NCBI GenBank assembly: GCA_949077355.1
Contig: CARUQW010000053.1
Location: forward strand, 1 to 10,594
Reading direction: 5' to 3'
From: an uncultured Clostridia bacterium
GTDB taxonomy: Bacteria; Bacillota; Clostridia; TANB77; CAG-508
DNA length: 10,594 nt
The position numbers and the translations under genes were made by a program. The notes beneath the pieces were generated by a model. The model made no database searches. It worked only from the letters and a program-made list of their open reading frames with translations, and had not been told where the DNA came from. Positions 1-8,702 of this stretch are shown here, piece after piece; within the stretch, counting starts at the first letter, position 1; each line of letters starts with the position of its first letter.

Positions 1-213
1 AAAAGTTTTGATTGAAAGTAATTGAATTAGAAATTCTTAATCTATCATATGGAAAGAGTCCATGCTTGACATGGAAGGGTGCCATATTATAGATTTAGAA
101 TTTCTATGAAAATTAGCTTGAACGATAAACTTTTTATTTTAGCTTATTTGTTGTATTTATAATTAAAAAAGGGATTTTAGGGAACGTCCCGCCAATCCCC
201 CTTGCCATTTTAA
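1..213. repeat. Dispersed hairpin (MITE-like) repeat, copy 1: centre and right arm
   Basis: Positions 1-94 match 10501-10594 with one difference (C46 against A10546). The sequence has a central hairpin, TCCATG-CTTGA-CATGGA at 59-75, then CCATATTATAGA (82-93), the complement of the segment left of the centre. The outer right arm runs through the terminator-like block to CCCCCTTGCCATTTTAA at 197-213. That arm is the inverted complement of the outer left arm of copy 2, starting at 10414. The far left arm of this copy lies outside the window. C46 breaks one base pair that is intact in copy 2. No transposase is encoded, so it would be a non-autonomous element. Confidence 0.8.
165..199 (-). terminator. 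Likely rho-independent terminator of the giant surface-protein gene
   Basis: Read on the minus strand, it begins 38 nt past the TAA stop. GGGATT pairs with AATCCC (194-199 with 171-176), enclosing a small GGGA-CGT-TCCC hairpin (180-190), and six T residues follow (165-170). The structure lies in the outer inverted arm of the repeat element, so the repeat appears to supply the terminator. Confidence 0.6.
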
Positions 214-236
214 CCCGGAACCAGTGGCAACTTTAT

Positions 237-3200
237 TTAGTTTAGTACAAACTTTTTAATTAATACAATTCCTGCAATTAAGATTCCTAATGAACTAATT
301 GCTAATAACGTATAGGCTATATAATTTGTAGTTAATCCTGTTGGTGGCACAATACTTACGGTTTCTGCAATGTCATCATCTGTTTCTGTTGCAGTTTCAT
401 TTGGTATGTAATTTCCTGGTGTGGTAACTAAAGAAGATCCTCCTGTTTTTTCTGCTTTTATAATTTCTGCACTGTTTTCAGATTGAATTCCCTCTTCTAC
501 TGCAGTATTTGATAATAATCTACTTACTATGATTTCTCCTTCTGTTTCTACTTGATTGTCTGCAATTCCAGCTTTGGATGGTTTTAGCTTTTGCGTTAAT
601 TGGTCAATTAAAAATATTCGATTGGTTTCCTTGATTAATAAGTTTTTCATTTGTTCTGTATTCTCTAGTAATCCCTTGTTGATTAATTCTTCTTTCTGTC
701 CTGCATCATAGATAATTTTTCCAATCTGATTTTGTTCTGTGTCCATAGCTATATTATTATCTAAGTAGTCTATTATGTTTTTAGTGTCAATTTCTACTAA
801 GTCTTGATTATTCTCACCATGCCCGCTTCCATAGTAGTAATATTGTTCATTTAGATAATCTAGTTCACTAATGTTTCTTGCTTTGATTTTATACCTAATT
901 TCTAATTTTGCACTTTGAATAATTTCACTGTCTATCTCAACTTTGATTTGTCCATTGGTTGCTGAGTCTGGTAAATAAACGGCATGTTTCACGTCATTTG
1001 CAAGCTTTCCATCCTCTACTTGTGCATCCATTAATATACTACCATTACTTAAAGTAACTTTTACATTTTTTACTTCCTTCGTCAATTCTAATGCTTGTTT
1101 TGCTCTTTCTATGATTCCAAAGTCGATATTTTCTAAACGATTGGTGTGTTTATCTGGTCCATAGGTTGCTTCTGTTGGATATTCTAAATTAACACGGAAA
1201 ATTTCACTGGTAGAATCCATTTTCGTAATTAGATTTTGTTTATTTCCATCTGGTAATTCAATTTCTCCTGTATAATCATCAATTACTTTTTGGTTTCGGT
1301 TCGTAATTAGTTTTGCTTGCTCATCAATTGCTTGCCTTAAAGGATAATTATCCTTTGCATCGGAATATCTTGGTGTTTTTTGCTTATACCATTCTGGACC
1401 TTGATGCTGATCTTCTCGGTAAATGGTTCCTTTATAATCTTGTACTTTATAAGTTTTATCTCCCCATATATATGCGATTTTATACTCAGCTGGAATAAAT
1501 CCTTCGATTTCAAATTTTCCATTCGCATCAGTTATCTTTTCTGCCTTTTCCCACTGTTTTGTTTTCGTATTATATACTTGAGCTACTTGTCCTGTTTTTT
1601 CTAGTAGCTGTACTGTTACACCAGCTACTCCAACTTCCGCTCCTTCTTCGTAAGTTCCATTACCTTGACGAATTTTTCCGCTGTTAACATCATTTGCATT
1701 AAATCCTGCATTTTCTAATGCCTTATCCACAAAAACAGTTCCATTTGTTATACGGTTCTCTTGTAAAATTAATTTTAGTCCTGGTGCTCTATCTGTATCA
1801 TCTTCAAATATTTCACCACTTGTAATATTCGCATTTCCTGGTGCAGAATCACTGTCAATTCCAGCATAAGCATTTCCATTTTCATCTTTAATAGAATATG
1901 ATGCTATTTCTACAATATTATCTAATTTTACTTCTGTATTATCATTTTCATTTGCTTCTACGACTTCTCTAATTTTTTCTTGTTTTACTTCTAGCTCTAC
2001 ATATACATATTTTTCCGAATTCCCCTCTAATTCCACATGAGGTTTAATATTTATTTTGTAATAGGAATTATAGCCAGAATTGGTTATTATCTCATAAGGT
2101 ACTTGACTGGATGCTACAATTTCTCCTGTTTTCTCATCTAGTTGAGTTCCTATTACAATGTTATCTTTCGTAAAATAATATTTATCATCATAGTAATCAT
2201 CTAATTCATTGATAATCGTTTTTAAGGATGTTTCATTTGTGATTCCTATCTTATAAGTTACTTTTATCCTTAATTGGTCTTTGGCATCTCCTTTTGTATA
2301 ATAAACATCAGATGGATATACTGCTCTTGTATAAGACATAGAACTATATTTTGATTGATATCGTACTTTTGGAGGAATAGCATAAGGACTCATTCCTTCA
2401 ATACTACTATCTCCGCTGTATTTTTTATTGTATCTATCATCATATCGATATAAATGATTTGCCCCATTGATACTTGCTCTTACATTGTTGATATCTTTTA
2501 CTAGAACTATATCTGGTGATGGTCTTTCTTTTACACCTAAGTTGATATTTCTAATTTCTGTTTCTGCATATTTTCGAATATAGTCTGCTGACATAATTTT
2601 ATCTAGATATCCATCATAAGCACTTCTAGTTGTAGAATTTATTAAGAAGTTCTCTTCGGTTCCATTGATTGGATATTTTTGTCCTTGATATCCATATTTC
2701 GAATTAGCACCATAACGAATCGTTGATTCGCCATCTTGTGTATCATAATTTAAGTTATAACTTTTTGCTCCATTCTGATCTCTACTTTCCCCTGCTGCAA
2801 TTGATGTGTACTGATTATTATAATCCATTCTATTTTGACCTTCTGTTGCTTTATTTCCTACACTTCCTTTGGTAATACTTGCTGGTACACTTTCATATTT
2901 CATTCCATTATAAGTAAATTCAATATAATATTCCTCTAGCTTATCAATTAATATATCCCATAATAAATATTCTCCTTGTGCATTGGTTTCAATTTCTGTT
3001 AAAACATTTCCAGCTTCATCTTTAAATGGAATAATATTTTCATTTCTGTCTTTTAATCTTACTGTCACATGTTGTAATAATTTATCATTTGTATCTTTTG
3101 GTTCTTCTCCTGTATTGGATAAATAATTATTTCTTTTTTCTTCTTTTCCATCTGTCCAAGGAATATCTTCCCAGACACGACCTGATAATTTAACATATTT

Positions 3201-6200
3201 TCTTCTGTTATTAACTTCATATTTCATAACTGGATTTCCATTACTAATTACAATTGAACTTGAAATTAATTTTGGCATTTCTTCATAACCATAATATGGA
3301 ATATAAGTTTCAATCAATTCATAAGTTCCTGGTTCTAATAATCGGATTGTTATCTTACCATTTTGATCGGTTGTTATGGTTGTTTCTCCTGTATGATATT
3401 CTGCTGCCCCGATTGAATTTGGTACAACATATTGACCTGCTTTACTTCCTGATAACATTTTTAAAGTAAATTGAATTCCTGCTAAATTTTGATTTTCCAA
3501 TTTATCTTTATCTTTCTTATCAATTTGAAGTGTTGATTTTACATAAGCTGTTGAAAATGTTGCTGTTCGAATCACGTCTGAATAAGTTGTACTAGAACTT
3601 ATCGTATATCGACTCGTTGTTACCATTCCTTGTGTTCCAGATGCTGTTACACTTACTGCCTCACTTTTTGCATTTTCGTGTCCACTACTGGCTACTCCTG
3701 TACAAGCATAATAGTATTTTCCCGTTGTTGTTGTAATTGTTTGTATTGCATTTGCAATTCTGACATTTACTGTTATATTATTAATAGCTGTTACATCAAT
3801 TCCCACTTTTACAAAGAAAGAATAATTCACATTAGCTACAATAGTTGAGCCCATTGGACTTCCATCACTCTTTACCATAACACCTGTATTAGTAGTTTGT
3901 TTCACTTGTCCATTTTCGGTATAGGTCATCGTCATATTAGCAACACTGGCATCTGTATAAGTTCTAATGGTAAATGGTCCAACCAAATTGTAATTATTAT
4001 CGTACTGATAGCTACTTGGTCTAGCTGCATAATCCATTCTCGTATCTTTTACCTCTGTTGAAGTAGATGTTGTTGAAGTATCTCTTGGTGAACCAGAACC
4101 ACCATAACTATGACTTGCTTTTGCACATAAATGCTTTCCATGGTTTCCACACACATAACTTCTTCCATCACTTCCGCTAAATACTTCTGATGAATTCCAA
4201 TATACTGTAAAAGCATTTACTTGTGTTGTTAAAACAGTTCCTGTTATGAAAATAAATACTGATATTTTTAAAAGATTCTTTACTTTACCTTTTAATAAAA
4301 TGGCAATTCCTACTAATCCACCAATTCCCAATATAGTAATAATGGTGTAAGTTAAAGCTCCGGTTTCAATGGAAATCAACATCTCAGCTTTTGATGTATT
4401 ATCCTCCTGCTTATTGTCAGAAAGATTATTGGTACTTTTTATTTTTTCTATGCTAGCTGTATTCACTACTGTACCAGTAGCATTTTCTGTTAGTTTCTTA
4501 GTAAGAACTAATTTTACTTCTCTTTTTCCATTTGGTTCGATAAATTGTGTAGATAAACTAGTATTGACAACCGTTCCATCCTTTTGTTTAACCCATCCTT
4601 GACTTTGCTTACCATCTAACGTATAACCTTCTGGAACTTTATCTATAATTTCGCCAACAAATCCCTCTGTATCACTAGGGTTGGTTACTACCATTGTATA
4701 AGTAACGGTTATCACACTATTTTGAATTTCTTTTGCTTTAATTTCTACTTTTGTAAATTGACTTTGATCGTATTGATATACTTTTGTTCCTTTTGCTGTT
4801 TTTACTTCTATTTGGCTAATATATTTATCTAACTTTAAGTTAAAAGAACGTTTTGAAACTAATCCCATATCAATATTAGCCAATCCATTATCTGCTATTG
4901 TTAAAGTATCTGTTATGGCTACTCTTTTTTTGTTTCCATCAATTGTGATGTCTTTTGCTACAACATCTGAATTTAAACTACTTAAAACACCTCTTTTTTG
5001 GTAGGTTGTTACTTGATATTGATTACTATCATATTCAAAAATTACCCAATAGTCTCCATTTTCTAACTTTTCAAAAGCATACATTCCTTTTTCATTAGTT
5101 GTTGTTTGTTGCATCATTTTTTGCGTATTCGCATCATAAATACTAACTGGTACACCACTTAATACCCTCTCTGAAGTATCTCTTCTTCCATTTTGGTTTT
5201 CATCTATCCAAGCAGTACCAGAAATAGAATTTGGTTTGGCTACTATGATAGGATCATCTTCATTATCGCCTTTGTTGTTGTCATCATCTTTGTTTTCTTC
5301 GCTATAAGTATTCACTAATGTGAATTTTGTAATATTAGAACTTACTGTTTTTATTCCTATATTTTCTTTGTCTTCAATTCTTTCTGCTACTGCATAATTA
5401 GCAATTTCTTTCGTTTGAATTACTTCCATTGCTTTCGCTTTAATAGTCATAACCACAGTTTTTCCTGCTGGAATTTCCAAATATTCATCAACACTTGGCT
5501 TTCCTTCTACCGCAGCAGAAATATCTTTTTCAATTTTTTCTGTTGTATAAGAAATATTAGCTTCTTCTTCTATATCATAAGTAGTTCCATCTATCACACC
5601 CTTTTCGATATGATAAGTTTCATAACTTAAAGATATTCCTTGTACTTCTTTTGGTAAATTATCATATACATGCATTTCGGCACGTATTTTAGATTCATTT
5701 TTTATTTCTAGTTGATAAGTAAGTTCTTCTCCTGCTTTTACCTTTTCTCCTTCTTTATCTAATGACATTTGCAATGTTACATATTTAGGGTAAGTTGTTC
5801 TTCTATTTTCATTAGAATGATAGATATCCTTTTTGTCTACATAGGCAATCGCTGACATCGTTAAAGGTACTTCGTTTACTTTGTCATCAAAATTACCCGT
5901 TTCAATTCTTATATAAATATTTTTCGTCTCTCCATTAGCAAGAGTTGGAATCATTCCTTTTATTTTTCCATTTTCTATCCTTCCAAAGTCTTCTGTCTCT
6001 GTTTGTTCATCATCATAATATTGACAACTCAATACTTCCATTTCTTTCTGTAATTCTGAAGTTTCAACAGCTACATTCTTTAATTCATGTCCTGATGTGT
6101 TTTTTATGTGTAAGAAATAAGCAAACTGATTTTGCCCCTCTCTGTCAATGTAAGATTTTAAAGAAACCTCTAATTCAGATGATACAATTTTGTTTTGCAA

Positions 6201-8240
6201 AACTTGATTTTTAATTTCTTCTTCTCCTACTTTAACAGAAATCGTATTGGTAATTTGTTTTTCCTTTTCTTCTTCTCCTAATTTTTTCACTACAACTTCG
6301 TAATATCCTGTTTGTGTTTGTCCTGGTTTTAATTTTTCAATTGGAAAATTACATTCTTTTGACTCTGGATATTCTATGTATTCATATTTTCCATGTAAGT
6401 AATCTCCTTTATCTATTGTAGCAAATACGGTACCTTCTGGCACTTGGCAGTTTACTTTCATTTGGTTAATGGTTTCTTGTGACTTGTTTTTTACTTGGAT
6501 AACATACTTGATAACCTCTGCTTCATGAATGGTATCTCCATTTACGATTTTCTTTTCTCCAATTTGTGCATAAGTATTTAGTTCAATATCGTCTTTTTCT
6601 ACTTTTTGAATTTTATTTTTTCTAACTGATTCGCTTGGTCTCTCTTCTATTGTTAACTCTTGTTGTTCTTCTTTTTCTTCCCTTTTTTCTTCTTGATAAC
6701 TTTCTAATTGTAATTCTATTTCTTTACTTCCTGTTTCTGTTGTTTCATCTACTGTGTATTGATTAGCATACATTAATTTTGCACTTGTTTTTACGGTTTC
6801 TATATCTTTCTTTAAGATAATGGTTGCTTTTAATTGTATTTGTGTTGTCAATTCCATCTCATTTTCAACATATTCTGTTTGTGCCCCTGTTAAATTTGCT
6901 ACGATTTCTATATTTCCATTGTCATTTATTTCTGTATATGGTTCTTGCAATTCTAATCCATTGGTATAAGTAGCAGAACTACTTCCTAATACTACCTTTT
7001 CCACTTCATTTGGAAGTTCGATTCGTAAACTAGGATTTTTAAATAAATTATTTTTTAATGTGCGAGCATCTAATTCAATCGTAAATGTTACTTCATTTTG
7101 TTGTACATTACTCCAATTGGAATTATCGATTTTAAAGTCTACCCTTGTTTCTGGCTCTTTTAATGAATTTATAATTTCGTATTGCTCATTAATTGTTGTT
7201 TTTACATTTATATTTTGCATTTGAGGAATTGATTTTATTTCTTTTGTATGTGCTAATGTTAAAATTCCTTCTTTTTCAACATGACTGGTTTGCATGATAA
7301 GTGAATCTATTTCATCTTCATAGCTTATTTCTACTGTTCCATTTTCATCAAATTCTGTATCTTTATCAATTCTTGCCATTAGATTTTGCTCACTATCTAA
7401 AATTTCTAATATGCCTTCTTCACCTAAAAGTTCTTTTATCTGTTTTTCTTGAATTTTCGTACTTTTATAAATAATATTTTTGTCACTTGGTATTTCTATG
7501 TTCTTTTCTGTTTCTAGGAAAGTATTATTTTCTCTAATAATCAAACTATCCTCTGCTTCTTTTTTACTTACTACAACTTCTTCTTTTTGTTCATATTGCG
7601 TTACATAGTTTGTACCATTAATAAGGTTTGATTTAATACCACCAATTCCTATTTCTTGTGTTTCATATTCTATTGATGTCAAATCTGCTGTATTTTCTGT
7701 CACAATGTCTTGGCATTGAGTTTCTTCCTTAATTTGTTTTTCTTCTTCCTCTTGCCAAATTCCTTTGGTTTGTACTTTAACTTCAATTGCTCTTTCTTCT
7801 TTTTCCTCTGTATAGGTATTATAATCAGCAATTACTATGTATTCTTCACTGTCATTTGGATTGTCTCTTTGAATTCGCAATTGTCCACTTTTTTTATCAT
7901 ATTCAGATTTTACTTCAATAGCAGTATCTTTAGCGATTACTTTTACATTCTCTGGATATTGCTCATCGATTTGTCCAAAGTTAACAAAAGTTTCACTTTT
8001 TTGCATTGGTACTTTTTCTTGGTTCTCTTGATATTCTATTTGGTTTTTAATTTTATATTGCACCAAAGTCCCCTTATCTTCGTCTGATAAGTAATAATTA
8101 TTATATTTCATTAACTTGGTTTCTACACTAATTTTAGTATCTTCTGCAAAACTATTTGGTAAAATTTTGCTAACCAATAGTACACTTACTAAAATAGTAA
8201 AAAATAAACTTAAATAAAGTATGTTTCTCTTATTTTTCAT
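237..8240 (-). CDS. Giant modular cell-surface protein (SdrD B-like, DUF11-like and CnaB-like modules) with internal membrane hairpin and LPXTG-like end
   Basis: This is a 2667-residue secreted, surface-anchored protein, probably an adhesin or structural stalk; its ligand is unknown. A signal peptide covers residues 1-32, with cleavage likely after SFA. Residues 33 to about 550 are beta-rich, unrecognised, and end in a Glu-rich linker. DUF11-like modules follow at about 553-690, 690-820 and 821-978, then an acidic linker and an SdrD B-like module near 1004-1092 (SISGTAWIDENQNG). Another DUF11-like module ends in a membrane segment at about 1295-1318. A signal-peptide-like segment follows at about 1322-1344 and starts a second ectodomain. 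That half has a Ser/Thr linker, a CnaB/SpaA-like domain at about 1568-1678 with possible isopeptide residues K1575 or K1576, E1644 and N1677 or N1678, and SdrD B-like modules near 1680-1810 and 2160-2317. The end carries VPPTG at 2631-2635, a membrane helix and a KK tail. The start follows a GAGGT-type ribosome binding site 5 nt upstream. Reading frame and surface location are secure; ligand and role are inferred. Confidence 0.95.
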   Translation of the reverse strand: MKNKRNILYLSLFFTILVSVLLVSKILPNSFAEDTKISVETKLMKYNNYYLSDEDKGTLVQYKIKNQIEYQENQEKVPMQKSETFVNFGQIDEQYPENVKVIAKDTAIEVKSEYDKKSGQLRIQRDNPNDSEEYIVIADYNTYTEEKEERAIEVKVQTKGIWQEEEEKQIKEETQCQDIVTENTADLTSIEYETQEIGIGGIKSNLINGTNYVTQYEQKEEVVVSKKEAEDSLIIRENNTFLETEKNIEIPSDKNIIYKSTKIQEKQIKELLGEEGILEILDSEQNLMARIDKDTEFDENGTVEISYEDEIDSLIMQTSHVEKEGILTLAHTKEIKSIPQMQNINVKTTINEQYEIINSLKEPETRVDFKIDNSNWSNVQQNEVTFTIELDARTLKNNLFKNPSLRIELPNEVEKVVLGSSSATYTNGLELQEPYTEINDNGNIEIVANLTGAQTEYVENEMELTTQIQLKATIILKKDIETVKTSAKLMYANQYTVDETTETGSKEIELQLESYQEEKREEKEEQQELTIEERPSESVRKNKIQKVEKDDIELNTYAQIGEKKIVNGDTIHEAEVIKYVIQVKNKSQETINQMKVNCQVPEGTVFATIDKGDYLHGKYEYIEYPESKECNFPIEKLKPGQTQTGYYEVVVKKLGEEEKEKQITNTISVKVGEEEIKNQVLQNKIVSSELEVSLKSYIDREGQNQFAYFLHIKNTSGHELKNVAVETSELQKEMEVLSCQYYDDEQTETEDFGRIENGKIKGMIPTLANGETKNIYIRIETGNFDDKVNEVPLTMSAIAYVDKKDIYHSNENRRTTYPKYVTLQMSLDKEGEKVKAGEELTYQLEIKNESKIRAEMHVYDNLPKEVQGISLSYETYHIEKGVIDGTTYDIEEEANISYTTEKIEKDISAAVEGKPSVDEYLEIPAGKTVVMTIKAKAMEVIQTKEIANYAVAERIEDKENIGIKTVSSNITKFTLVNTYSEENKDDDNNKGDNEDDPIIVAKPNSISGTAWIDENQNGRRDTSERVLSGVPVSIYDANTQKMMQQTTTNEKGMYAFEKLENGDYWVIFEYDSNQYQVTTYQKRGVLSSLNSDVVAKDITIDGNKKRVAITDTLTIADNGLANIDMGLVSKRSFNLKLDKYISQIEVKTAKGTKVYQYDQSQFTKVEIKAKEIQNSVITVTYTMVVTNPSDTEGFVGEIIDKVPEGYTLDGKQSQGWVKQKDGTVVNTSLSTQFIEPNGKREVKLVLTKKLTENATGTVVNTASIEKIKSTNNLSDNKQEDNTSKAEMLISIETGALTYTIITILGIGGLVGIAILLKGKVKNLLKISVFIFITGTVLTTQVNAFTVYWNSSEVFSGSDGRSYVCGNHGKHLCAKASHSYGGSGSPRDTSTTSTSTEVKDTRMDYAARPSSYQYDNNYNLVGPFTIRTYTDASVANMTMTYTENGQVKQTTNTGVMVKSDGSPMGSTIVANVNYSFFVKVGIDVTAINNITVNVRIANAIQTITTTTGKYYYACTGVASSGHENAKSEAVSVTASGTQGMVTTSRYTISSSTTYSDVIRTATFSTAYVKSTLQIDKKDKDKLENQNLAGIQFTLKMLSGSKAGQYVVPNSIGAAEYHTGETTITTDQNGKITIRLLEPGTYELIETYIPYYGYEEMPKLISSSIVISNGNPVMKYEVNNRRKYVKLSGRVWEDIPWTDGKEEKRNNYLSNTGEEPKDTNDKLLQHVTVRLKDRNENIIPFKDEAGNVLTEIETNAQGEYLLWDILIDKLEEYYIEFTYNGMKYESVPASITKGSVGNKATEGQNRMDYNNQYTSIAAGESRDQNGAKSYNLNYDTQDGESTIRYGANSKYGYQGQKYPINGTEENFLINSTTRSAYDGYLDKIMSADYIRKYAETEIRNINLGVKERPSPDIVLVKDINNVRASINGANHLYRYDDRYNKKYSGDSSIEGMSPYAIPPKVRYQSKYSSMSYTRAVYPSDVYYTKGDAKDQLRIKVTYKIGITNETSLKTIINELDDYYDDKYYFTKDNIVIGTQLDEKTGEIVASSQVPYEIITNSGYNSYYKINIKPHVELEGNSEKYVYVELEVKQEKIREVVEANENDNTEVKLDNIVEIASYSIKDENGNAYAGIDSDSAPGNANITSGEIFEDDTDRAPGLKLILQENRITNGTVFVDKALENAGFNANDVNSGKIRQGNGTYEEGAEVGVAGVTVQLLEKTGQVAQVYNTKTKQWEKAEKITDANGKFEIEGFIPAEYKIAYIWGDKTYKVQDYKGTIYREDQHQGPEWYKQKTPRYSDAKDNYPLRQAIDEQAKLITNRNQKVIDDYTGEIELPDGNKQNLITKMDSTSEIFRVNLEYPTEATYGPDKHTNRLENIDFGIIERAKQALELTKEVKNVKVTLSNGSILMDAQVEDGKLANDVKHAVYLPDSATNGQIKVEIDSEIIQSAKLEIRYKIKARNISELDYLNEQYYYYGSGHGENNQDLVEIDTKNIIDYLDNNIAMDTEQNQIGKIIYDAGQKEELINKGLLENTEQMKNLLIKETNRIFLIDQLTQKLKPSKAGIADNQVETEGEIIVSRLLSNTAVEEGIQSENSAEIIKAEKTGGSSLVTTPGNYIPNETATETDDDIAETVSIVPPTGLTTNYIAYTLLAISSLGILIAGIVLIKKFVLN

Positions 8241-8394
8241 TTTCTACCTCTCCATCCAGATATTTTCTTCTACTATAAGCGTACTACATTCATTTTCTCT
8301 TTTCAATCCACAATTTTTTCCTTTTTTATAGGGCTTAAAAACTATTTATACGGATGTTTACTTTTTGCGCTTTTTCTTCTTTTTTTAAGTTTTC

Positions 8395-8432
8395 ATTACA
8401 TTTCTATGACATTTTTGTAATATTTTTGTAGA
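8395..8432. promoter_or_regulatory. Candidate WalR(YycF)-type operator boxes upstream of the giant surface-protein gene
   Basis: The known WalR box is TGTWAH-N5-TGTWAH. Read in the direction of the gene, 8411-8395 is TGTCAT-AGAAA-TGTAAT, with one mismatch. On the opposite strand, 8416-8432 is TGTAAT-ATTTT-TGTAGA, also with one mismatch. The pair lies about 155-190 bases upstream of the ATG. WalR controls cell-wall and surface functions in Firmicutes, which fits the gene. AT-rich DNA makes partial matches common, so this is tentative. Confidence 0.25.
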
Positions 8433-8472
8433 TATTTTCGTTAATTAGTTATTTGCGTAAGCTAAAATAACA

Positions 8473-8611
8473 ATGTATGCACATTGGTTAGTTGATAAAA
8501 ATAGCCAACAAGTATATGGGAATGATTTAATCAAATCACGGAAATTATAAATTGGGTGAACAAGATTCTTTTAGTGTATGGAACAGCATTGGGATTTTTG
8601 GTGAAGATTAA
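8473..8611 (+). pseudogene. Possible decayed coding fragment, two adjoining plus-strand frames
   Basis: One frame runs from an ATG at 8473 to TAA at 8548-8550 and reads MYAHWLVDKNSQQVYGNDLI. The frame offset by one base is open from about 8531 to TAA at 8609-8611 and reads NYKLGEQDSFSVWNSIGIF. Both have protein-like composition and adjoin, as expected of one gene tail broken by a single-base indel. There is no Shine-Dalgarno sequence before the ATG. I do not recognise the family, and chance open frames in AT-rich DNA remain possible. Confidence 0.25.
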
Positions 8612-8655
8612 TAAAAATTATAGGAGGTTGATTAAAATTTTTTAAAACAATAGGA

Positions 8656-8702
8656 GCTTGAAAGAAATAAGTTATCTATATTATAACTTATTTCTTTCAA
8701 GC
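8656..8702. repeat. Perfect 20-bp inverted repeat with 7-nt loop between the two genes
   Basis: The left arm at 8656-8675 (GCTTGAAAGAAATAAGTTAT) and the right arm at 8683-8702 are perfect reverse complements around the loop CTATATT. It lies about 90 bases downstream of the pilin-like gene's stop, where a terminator is expected. Neither strand has a T-run immediately after the stem, and the stem is AT-rich, so it is not a standard rho-independent terminator. It could be an RNA-stabilising or processing hairpin, a protein-binding site, or the scar of a mobile element. Confidence 0.75.

Noticed and set aside
4250..4300. Internal translation start separating the giant gene into two
   Set aside because: No ATG, and no AGGAGG-like sequence at a suitable distance before the second hydrophobic segment. 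The frame is continuous.
7710..8087. 125-residue plus-strand open frame, and other plus-strand frames under the large gene
   Set aside because: They are rich in Phe, Leu, Ser and Tyr and antisense to a well-supported 2667-codon gene; they arise from its Glu/Lys-rich codons.
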